NCBI RefSeq assembly: GCF_038443385.1
Contig: NZ_CP151726.1
Location: forward strand, 1,116,001-1,180,000
Length of the DNA: 64,000 bases
Direction of reading: 5' to 3'
DNA from: Stieleria varia
GTDB lineage: Bacteria > Planctomycetota > Planctomycetia > Pirellulales > Pirellulaceae
The notes under the pieces were generated by a model. The model did not search any database, was not told the origin of the DNA, and was given only the letters and a program-made list of their open reading frames with translations. The translations under genes and the position numbers were made by a program. Each line of letters opens with the position of its first letter. Position 1 is the stretch's first letter. Shown piece by piece: positions 18,716 to 28,000 of the stretch.

Positions 18716-19507
18716 TTGAAACCCACTCAAATGCTCAGTCGCATCGTTCTGTCCGCCGCGGCTGCTTTGCTGGTTCTGCCTTCTGCCAACGCTGATGAAA
18801 CAGCGACGCTGAAGATGACGTTCAAATACAAAGGCGACGCACCTGCACCGAAGTTCTTGGACCCCAACAAGGACAAAGCGTTTTGCGGACTGCACAAGAT
18901 TCCTGACGAGTCTTTGGTGGTCAATCAAGAAAACAACGGCATCAAGAATGTCATCGTTTATCTGAAGGCTGGTCGTCGTGATCGCAAGAATCTGCCAGAC
19001 ACCAAACCGGAACCCAAGACGCACATTCTGGCGAATGAGAATTGCCGCTTCGAGCCGCACGTGATCATCGCCCACGCCGGCGACACGATCAAAGTCACCA
19101 ATCCAGACACCGTCGGCCACAACGCGAACTTTGCATTCTTTGCCAACAACCAACAAAACTTGACCGTGCCATCCGGCGGAGCTGTTGAAGTCAAAGTGGA
19201 TGAGGCAGAGCCCGCCGCGATTCCGGTTGCCTGCAACATTCACGAGTGGATGCTGTCGCACCTGATCGTCCTGGATCACCCCTTCGCCGCAGTGAGCGAT
19301 GAAAACGGAGTCTTGGAAATCAAAGGCATTCCGGCTGGCGTCGAGTTCGAGTTCCGAGCCAGTCACGACACAGGTTCATTCGACGACATCTCCGTCGGTG
19401 GAAAAGCGGAGAAGTGGGAAAACAATCGCTTCAAGATGGAACTCAAGCCCGGCATGAACGACCTGGGTGTCGTGGAACTCGATGCCGCTGACTTTCAATC
19501 CAAGTAG
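18716..19507 (+). CDS. Exported cupredoxin-like copper protein
   Basis: A 263-residue protein. The start is chosen as the TTG at 18716 because GGAG at 18704-18707 sits 8 nt upstream and the resulting N-terminus, (M)KPTQMLSRIVLSAAAALLV, is a good signal peptide cleaved near ANA-DE; an ATG at 18731 is the alternative. The fold is plastocyanin-like: His135 in VGHNANF, then Cys173, His176 and Met179 in ACNIHEWM, which together look like a type 1 copper site. A C-terminal part resembles a carboxypeptidase-like beta domain (GVLEIKGIPAGVEFEFRASH). A periplasmic electron-transfer role is inferred; partner unknown. Confidence 0.85.
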   Translation: MKPTQMLSRIVLSAAAALLVLPSANADETATLKMTFKYKGDAPAPKFLDPNKDKAFCGLHKIPDESLVVNQENNGIKNVIVYLKAGRRDRKNLPDTKPEPKTHILANENCRFEPHVIIAHAGDTIKVTNPDTVGHNANFAFFANNQQNLTVPSGGAVEVKVDEAEPAAIPVACNIHEWMLSHLIVLDHPFAAVSDENGVLEIKGIPAGVEFEFRASHDTGSFDDISVGGKAEKWENNRFKMELKPGMNDLGVVELDAADFQSK

Positions 19508-19591
19508 TCACGGGATTCAAGCCGGGCGTTGAAACGCCCAGCAGAAACGCCAGAAGAAATACCTCGTCTCTGCGACCCCAACGCAAGCCTT

Positions 19592-19629
19592 TCGGCCATG
19601 AGCAATCGCTCGTGGCCGATTTTTTTTTT
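19592..19629 (+). terminator. Rho-independent terminator after cupredoxin gene
   Basis: Stem TCGGCCATGAGC (19592-19603) with GCTCGTGGCCGA (19608-19619), one G-T pair, a 4-nt loop and a run of ten T residues. The following 19630-19963 contains repeat-like GC palindromes (for example AACCGGGGCAACCCCGG near 19725) and no supported gene. Confidence 0.88.
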
Positions 19630-19963
19630 GGAGATGTTCGTATCGGCATAGATGGTGAAAGCTCCTTCCACCGAGCTTGTCTCGGCGGAGGAAACAATTG
19701 ACGGCTTCCTTCGTTGATGCTCCGAACCGGGGCAACCCCGGCGGAGCAAGGAACCAATCTTACGTAGACCGAGAATGCCACACCCCCCAACCATGACGCC
19801 GTCATGCCACGGGTTTTACGCCCTGTAATGGATGCTCGATTCGCGCAAGACCCGGCCGCTCACGCGTCGCGGCTCACGGCGTTTGGTAGCGTCATACGCT
19901 TTGCTACGGTGAGTGTATTGCCCGCAATTCACTCAATCGACAAGCTGATTGTACCGGCGATGT

Positions 19964-21670
19964 TCAACCCGCGTGGTGCGCCGGCGATTCGCAGGAGACC
20001 GGCAGTTGGCTGACGGGCAACGAGGCACCCGGCATGTCTGCAACGCTGCGTGGGTACTCGGCGTGGTGCTTTGCAAAATCGATCGAAGCGTCCAACGTTT
20101 CCAGGATCTTTTGCGTTTGCAAATCGAAGTGCAGAAAGCTGCCCATGATCGTGTGGGCGTACTCGAACTTCGTCGGACCCATCATCGCGGCGCGAAAGAA
20201 GTTTCGCAGGTACAACCAACGCGTCCGACGATCACCCAACATGCGACGTTGAATGGTAAAGAAGCCGCGAGTCATCCGTTTCAGTTCCCAGCGGTTGGGG
20301 ATGTGCTTGTTACGGATGTTCAATCGGCTGGCGGTATCGATCACGCGGTCCATGAACGCGCGGGGCGAGTAGACTTCCGCAATGATGGTCTTGAGTTCCT
20401 GATAGATCTCGACGCGATCACGCATGGTGACGAAGTTCAATCCGCTGGCGGTTTGGTCTTTTGATTCGTTGCTGCGAAGTTCATAAGGTGCCGTCGAATC
20501 GTTGAGCCAGCGGTGCTGTGAGTCGATCAACCGCCGTTCACGTGTCAGACGCCGAGTGAGTTGTGTGTTGGGCAGGGCGCTCAGTAGCCCGACCATGGCC
20601 AGTGAAATGCCGCTTTCCTGGATGAACTGGATCATCGGCTTGTCGGTTCCCGGTTTGTCGGTATCAAAACCGATGATCAGACCGGCGGCGATGGAGATGC
20701 CATGGTCATAGATGGTTCGCACACGCTGGATGATCGGAAGAACGGTGTTGATTCGTTTCTGAGTGTGAATCAATGTTTCTTCGTCGGGTGATTCGATGCC
20801 CAAGAACACGTAGCGAAACTGAGTCTCCTGCATCAGCTCAAGTAGTTCTTTGTCGTCGGCCAAGTTGAGGCTGGCTTCGGTGGAGAACACGAACGGGTAC
20901 TTGTGTTCTTCGTTCCAAGTTTTAAGTGCGACCAACAGCGGCTTGATCAATTTGCGATTGCCGATGAAGTTGTCGTCGGTGAAATCGACCCAGCCTCGAT
21001 AGCCGTGATTGTACAGATGGTCCAGTTCGCCGATGAACTGCTGGACCGTCTTGACGCGTGGTCGTCGGCCGAACAATTCAATGATGTCACAGAATTCACA
21101 GTTGTAGGGACAGCCGCGTGAGGTCTGCAGGCCGACATGGAGGTAGTCGTCGAACCGGATGAGGTCAAAGCGTGGAGGTGGTGTCTTGGTTACATCGGGT
21201 TTGTGGGGCGACTCGAACTTGCCGCGAGGATTCCCCTCCCGCCAAGCTTGCAACCACATCGGGATCGTTTCTTCGCCTTCGCCCATCACCACCGCGTCGG
21301 CTGCGGTGTAGATCTGCGGTTGGCTGGTAGGATCGGGGCCGCCTACGGCGACAAATTTTTCGTCCGCGTTGGCGCGACGAACGAGTTCCAGGATGCCCGG
21401 TTGCTGAGGCAGCATTCCGCCGGTGCAAATGATCTGGGCCCAATTCCAATCGTCGTCGCTCAGTGGGCCGACATTCAAATCCGCCAGTCGAAACTCCCAC
21501 GAGTTGGGCAGCAACGCGGCAACGGTCATCAGTCCCAGGGGAGGCGCGGTGGCCTTGGCACCGATCGCTCGGGCGCTTTCGACAAAATTCCAGTAGTTGG
21601 TTTGCTCAAAGCGTGGCTGGATCAACAGACAACGGATGGGCTGATCGGGCGATTCGGGCAGCATTTGCAT
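19964..21670 (-). CDS. B12-binding radical SAM protein
   Basis: A 568-residue protein; the ATG at 21668-21670 or a second ATG two codons on are both possible. The N-terminal 150 residues resemble a cobalamin-binding Rossmann domain (LLIQPRFE... PPLGLMTVAALLP... ICTGGMLPQQ), lacking a clear DxHxxG. The radical SAM core follows with SRGCPYNCEFCDI (about 184-196), the CxxxCxxC cluster ligand, and DFTDDNFIGNRK. The C-terminal part matches the DUF4070 type seen in hopanoid- and bacteriochlorophyll-related methylases. It probably methylates an unactivated carbon, substrate unknown. It is divergent from the large synthase gene 366 nt away, so a role in that pathway is possible but unproven. Confidence 0.88.
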   Translation of the reverse strand: MQMLPESPDQPIRCLLIQPRFEQTNYWNFVESARAIGAKATAPPLGLMTVAALLPNSWEFRLADLNVGPLSDDDWNWAQIICTGGMLPQQPGILELVRRANADEKFVAVGGPDPTSQPQIYTAADAVVMGEGEETIPMWLQAWREGNPRGKFESPHKPDVTKTPPPRFDLIRFDDYLHVGLQTSRGCPYNCEFCDIIELFGRRPRVKTVQQFIGELDHLYNHGYRGWVDFTDDNFIGNRKLIKPLLVALKTWNEEHKYPFVFSTEASLNLADDKELLELMQETQFRYVFLGIESPDEETLIHTQKRINTVLPIIQRVRTIYDHGISIAAGLIIGFDTDKPGTDKPMIQFIQESGISLAMVGLLSALPNTQLTRRLTRERRLIDSQHRWLNDSTAPYELRSNESKDQTASGLNFVTMRDRVEIYQELKTIIAEVYSPRAFMDRVIDTASRLNIRNKHIPNRWELKRMTRGFFTIQRRMLGDRRTRWLYLRNFFRAAMMGPTKFEYAHTIMGSFLHFDLQTQKILETLDASIDFAKHHAEYPRSVADMPGASLPVSQLPVSCESPAHHAG

Positions 21671-22036
21671 TTCAGCTCTTCACACGGACGGAAATTCGGG
21701 CACCCTGGAGCGTCCGATCGTACTATTTTGGTGACAGATGTCTCGGTTATGTGGAATTCACTGTCAGAGGGTCAAATTTGTCCCCCCCACATCCACTTTC
21801 GTCGATCGCCTGAGCGGAAGACCAACCAGCATTAGAGGTTCGGTAGCGGTTGCCAGCCTCGCGTAGGGCGTGTTCAGTCCGTTTGCCCACCGAAATGGGG
21901 CGATTTTTACATCGCCAGCGGGCAAAATAGACTGAATGCATCCTAGGTAGGGATTCGCTCAAACACACGCAGAGATCCACATTTTTTTCACACAAAGTTG
22001 ACCGACCACGGTTCGTCAACGTTTGATATTCAAAGT
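21671..22036. other. Divergent intergenic region
   Basis: Separates the radical SAM gene from the synthase gene and must carry both promoters. An ATTTTTTTCACAC tract at 21981-21993 and a purine-poor leader before the ATG at 22037 are visible. No confident promoter, operator or structured RNA was identified. Confidence 0.4.
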
Positions 22037-25000
22037 ATGCCCCTCCCAAATTCTTCTCACGCGATCCTGGTCACCGGTGCCACCGGAATGGTGGGCGCTC
22101 GAGTCCTGGCGGAGTTTTCGCGAGCAGGAATTCCGTGCGCGGTCATCGCTCGCGACAAGGCCAGCCAATCGGCGACGCAGCGAATCGACGAGCTGATGCA
22201 GCGTTTCGAGCTGGCTTGGTCATGCGATTTGCCGCGTCCGCGGGTCTTTGTGGGCGATGTCACGCAGCCGCGTTTGGGGCTGGACTCACGGGCGATGGAC
22301 TGGGTTTCGCGAAACTGTGATCAGATCTTGCACAGTGCGGCGAGCTTGAACTTCGCTCCGGCAAGTGAAAACCCAGACAACGAGCCTTTTCGAACCAACA
22401 TCCTGGGCACGCAAAATGTATTGGACCTGTTTCGGGAAACGGGACTGAAGCACCTGCACCACATCTCCACGGCTTACGTGTGTGGGCTGCGAAGTGGACA
22501 CGTGGCGGAATCCGAGAACGCGGTCGGTCAGTCGTTCGCCAATGATTACGAGCAGAGCAAGTCACAGGCGGAATCGATTCTGTCGACACGACTGTCTCGA
22601 GAAAGTCACACCACCTATCGTCCATCGATCGTGATCGATCCGATCGGACTGACACCCGTCTCCGGCGATCGAACGATCTACGGCGCGTACTCGATGTACA
22701 AAATGCTGGCCTCCCGGTTTGGATTGCCCGCCGACGGACAATGGTTTCGCAATCTTGGTTTCGGCGGAGACGAACGCAAGAACCTGATCGATGTGAATTG
22801 GATCGCCCAGGCCATTCGAACGATCGTGATGCATCCCGAGCACCACGGTCGAAACTACCATTTGACGGCGACCAGCGGGACTCGCATCGAGTTGTTGGAC
22901 CGCACGTTTTACGAAAGCACACGACAATGGCTGGCCGGCCGCAAAGTGCAGACGCGCCCGAAGTCCATGACCGGTGCGGATTCAGCCGGCGCGGATGCAG
23001 CCAAGGCCGCCGCAGAAATCGATCAACTGGCTCAACCCTTCGTCAAAACATTCTTGCCTTATTTCCGTGACGATCCTGTGTTCGGTCGTAGCAACATCGA
23101 TCACGTCATCGAGACGACTCCGCTCTCACCTCCTCCGGAAATCGGCCGCGCTGAATTGATGGCGATGGTGGAAAATTGGTCTGCGCCGACACCCAAAGCT
23201 GGCAGCAAGTTGATTTCAAAATCCGCCAGCAGCATTGCCCCGCAGAAACAATCGCCCCAACCATCTTCGCTGGATCCAGCTTCGACCTCCCCCTCACCGG
23301 CCGACGACCCCATCGTGATTTGCGGTTACGCGGTTCGCTTGCCAGGTGGCATTGACGACGCGGATGATTTTGAAGCGTTGTTGTACCGCGGTGGCAGTGC
23401 GATCGCCCGCATGCCAGATGATCGTTTGGACAGATCGTTGTACATGGATCTCAAGCGTGGTGTGCCGGGCAAGACTTACACCGAGATCGGTGGCTGCGTC
23501 GATCCGACGCCGATCGATCGCGAAGTGGAGTCAAAGATCAATCGCATCGGCGATTTTGATTTGACGCATCGTCAGTTCGCTCAAGTTGCGTATCGAGCGA
23601 TGCAGTCCACCGGCGCGACCATGGCCGACATCGACTGCGAGCGCACGGGCGTTTTTGTCGGGCACAGCGGGGGCACAGAGGACGGTGGTTCGTTGGCCCT
23701 GAGCACACTTGCCCAGGCAGCCGCCGACTTGGCAAACCAGTCCACCTCGGGCACGGTCCCGGCCGGAACGGCATCGGCGGTCAGCCACGAAATCGTTCAG
23801 GCTGTACGCCAAGATCGCCCCCGTCGCGGAGCCGATCATCATCCCGAACTCAACGCTTATGCGGCCGCGTCGTTGGCCGCTCGATTGCTCGGTTTCCAAG
23901 GACGCCGCGAAGTCATCGACGCGGCATGCTCGTCCTCTTTGTTGGCGTTGCATCATGCGGCTTCGGCGATCATCGCCGGTCGCATGGATGTCGCACTGGT
24001 CGGTGGGGCGACTTACAACAACGTCGACAATTTGGCCTTGTTCTCACGCACCCACGCGTGCAGCGATCAAGGTTCGTTTCCGTTTGATCAACGCGCCAGC
24101 GGTTTGGTCAGCAGCGAAGGCTATGTGGCGATCATTCTGTCGCGACGCAGTGTTGCCGAAGCGGCGGGGATGAAGATTCACGCGACATTGGAAGGCGTCG
24201 GGATCTCATCGGATGGCAAAGGCAAGGGACTGTGGGCGCCGCGTAGCGAAGGCCAACAGCTTGCGATGCGACGCGGTGCAGGTTGCGACACGAATGCGTT
24301 CAACCATGCCCCTCCGTTAGACATCGATTATCTGGAATGCCACGCGACCAGCACCCAAGTCGGTGACGCGACCGAACTGGAAAGCCTGACGGCGTTGTTG
24401 AGCGATCATCCTCAGCAACACCAGTCCCCGTTGCCGATCGGCAGCGTCAAGAGCAATCTGGGACACTTGCTCGAAGCCGCCGGCTTGGTCGGAATGGTCA
24501 AGTGTTTGATTGCGATGCGACGCGGCGAGATCCCCGCCTCGATCAACTTCAGCCAACCGACGAAATCCTTCGACTGGTCCAAGGGCGTCGTGCGAGTGGT
24601 CGACCGCACCGAGCCGTGGCAAGTTCGCGGCGAGCATTCGACCCGTCGTGCCGCCGTCAATGCGTTTGGCATCGGTGGCCTCAACGCACACGCCGCGTTT
24701 CGCCAGTATCAACCCAACGGCAGCGTGGGCGCGTTGAAATTGGGCGGCATGCCGAAACAGACGGTCGAACCGATCGCGATCGTCGGTCGCGGTTTGGTGC
24801 TGCCCGGCGCGGCATCGGTGGGTGAGTTTGAGTCATTGTTGCAGAGCGGTCGATCCGTCTTGGGGCCTCCGCCGCCGGGTCGCTGGCCGACGTTCCAGGG
24901 TCGACCGATCGGATTGGCTTTAGACAGCGATGCAGATTTTACGATTCCCCATCATCACGGCGGATACATCCAAGATTTTCAGTTTGATGCGCAAGCGTAT

Positions 25001-28000
25001 CGCATTCCGCCCAAGCTGGTGGCCAACGCGAACCCGGCTCAACTGATGCTGATCGACGCCGTCAGCCAAGCGATGAAAGAATTTGATGGCGGTCAATGGA
25101 ACGTCGACCGGCAACGCGTCGGCGTGATCGTCGGATCGATGTTCGGCGGTCAGTTCAGCAACGAATTGCAAATCGGACTACGGCTGCCGGAGCTTTGTCA
25201 GCATTTGATCCGTGCAGCGATGCGTCGTGGCGTCGATTTGATAACGGCGCAGCAGTGGGCCGCGGCTTATCACGAGGCGGTGATGGAGCGGTACCCCGCG
25301 TTGCTGGATGAAACGGGCGGTTTCACCGCCAGCACGCTCGCGTCGCGAATCGCCCGAACATTCGATCTGATGGGCGGAGCTTGCGCGGTGGATGCCGACG
25401 AAGCTTCCGGCGGATTGGCGATTTTGACCGCCATCGAGCAACTACAATCGGGTAGCATCGACACCGTGCTCTGTGGGACCACGCAACGATCGATGGATCT
25501 GGTCGCGTTGGAGCAGTTGTATCGGAACCATCGGCTCTGTTGTTCCGTCTCACCGGAAGATCTGCCGCTGGACGGAACCAAGATCTTTCCGGCCGAAGGC
25601 GTTGCAATCATAGTGCTGCAGCGATTGAGCGACGCAAAGGCTCAAGGGCGAAAAATTTACGGCGTGATCGAAAACGCCCGCGAATCATTCACACCTGATC
25701 CCAACGTCGGTCGTGCCCGCGACGCGAGTCGAAGCCAAGAAAACGACGTCTACTCCACTCACCAATTGGTCCGTCAGATCGGACATTTGGGCGGCGGTCA
25801 CGGGGTCGTGCGAACCATTGCGGCGACCATCGCGGCAAATACAGCGGGAGAATCCTCCGGATCAGCCCCAGCGTCCAGAGTCGTCTGTGTCGCCGAAACA
25901 GCTTCGGACGGCTACCAAATCGAATACCAAGTTTCCACTGCCTCGGAATCGTCCATGAGTCGCTCGCAACAAGAGCCCATCGAAATGACCGTCGACAGTA
26001 CGACACAACCTGCGTCGGATAACTTGTCCTCATCACCTGCGCGAGTCTCCGTGAATTCAGTCGTGACACCCTTGTCGGTTCGTTTAGAAGTCTCTTCAGC
26101 GTCGGCGATGCAACAGGCCCTCGAAGCTTTGAGCGCGGGCGACGCCGCAATGCGAACCCCTGCGGCCCTGAACAATGGAACCGGCCGCAAAATCGGAATC
26201 GTCAGTCGATTCTCCGATCCATCGCACATTCAAGCAGCGATCGTAGCTCGTGACGAAAACGAACTTCAAGCCTCCGCTCGTGCGTTGTTGGACGGCCCGG
26301 TCTCACGCGGGGAAAGCGCCTCGCTGCAGCGACACTGCGGCTGGGTTCGTTTTCCCTCATCGATCAGCGGTCAACGCATCGCATGGCTGTTTCCCGGTCA
26401 AGGATCCCAGTACGCCGGCATCCCCGCGTCATTGACCGCCGCAGCTTCTTCGGCGAACTCCGGCCAACCCGACGAATTGCTCTCGCGGTCTCTGGCGGTT
26501 TTTGATGCGGAGCTAACCCGACTGGGGCTACAGCCGATCGCCGATCGAATCACCGATCCGCAGCGTCAGCTGGGCAAAGAAGTTTGGTGGACACAAGCCT
26601 GGTTGCTGGCCGTGGGAACGGCGTTGGCGCAATCACAACTCAGTCGCGGCCACCGGCCCGACGTCGTCATCGGTCACAGCTTCGGTGAATGCACTGCGGC
26701 GTGGTGTGCCGGTGCGATGACGACTCGTCAAGCGATCGAGTTTGCCAAGTCACGCGCCGATGCCGTGGTCATGTCGGGCGGTCCTCGCGGGCAACTGCTG
26801 TCGGTACGCGGCGGTCCATCTCAAGTCGACGCGGTGCTGCGAAGCGTCAATAGCGAGTGTGTGATCACCCATCATAACTCACCACAACAAACAGTCATCG
26901 CCGGTACGCCCGAACAAATCGCTGCGGCACAAAAAGCGTTGTCTAAAGACGGTGCCGCATCGGTCGTCATTCCGGTCCCCGCTGCCTTCCATACACCCGG
27001 GATGAAACCTGCACGAGACATGCTTGCCGCGCGACAAGCCGGCGCCTCGTTGCTGCCTCCTCGCTTTGGTTTCCTGTCCTCGATCGAAAACCGATACCTA
27101 GCCGAACCGGGCGATGTCTTGAACAATCTGATCGATCAATTGGTTCGACCGGTATGTTTCAGTTCGTCGATCGAGCGTGCGTCACACGACGGTTGCGGAT
27201 TGATGGTGGAGATTGGACCCAATAATATCTTGACCCGTTTGGCATCGGCCACCGTGGGCGGCAAGTCCATCTGTTTGTCGGCGGACGATCCGAATCTCGA
27301 CAATACTTGTCAGACGCAAGTGATCGAATTGGCATACGAGGCGTTCGGTGCAGCCACCATCGGTGCGTCTCAGATCACAGTGCCTAGCAATCACGCATCT
27401 GGCCATCCCTCGACGGCATCGCAAGCTGTTTCAGTTGCCCAGACGCAAACACCGGATGCCACGCAAACCACGCCGGCGAAGCGGTTTGATGTGGTCGATG
27501 TGACGCGACGCGGTCGCACCCGAACGTCAGCCGATGACCAAGACGACGTGAATCGGGATTCCGGTTCATTGCGTTCCACTTCGTCATCTGCGACAGCCGT
27601 ACAACCGACCAGCCATGTCTCGTATTCGACGAACACAGCAGTGGCACAGCCTGAGGTCGCTCCTGTTGTCACCCACAGCGTTGCCACGATGGCAAGAGAG
27701 AACGTGGGGGGCGAAAACGCGGCAGCCAAGAAGTTCTTGTTCGATCTGATCGTCGACTTGACCGGGTACGAACCGGAGATCATCGATTTCGAAGCTGATT
27801 TGGAAGCCGAATTGGGCGTAGACAGCATCAAGAAAGCACAACTGATCGGCGAACTGGTGCAGTGGGCCGATTTGAGTTTGACCACGCAAGATTTGAAGTT
27901 GGCTGATTTCCAATCGCTCGCCGACATCTTGGCTTTGGCCGGTCCCGCCACCGAGTCGGTCCCCGCACCAACGTCGAGTCAAGCCGTTGTCGTCGCCAGT

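Noticed and set aside
19443-19805. 120-codon minus-strand frame after the cupredoxin gene
   Set aside because: It spans the plus-strand terminator and repeat-like sequence; probably a repeat-derived spurious frame.
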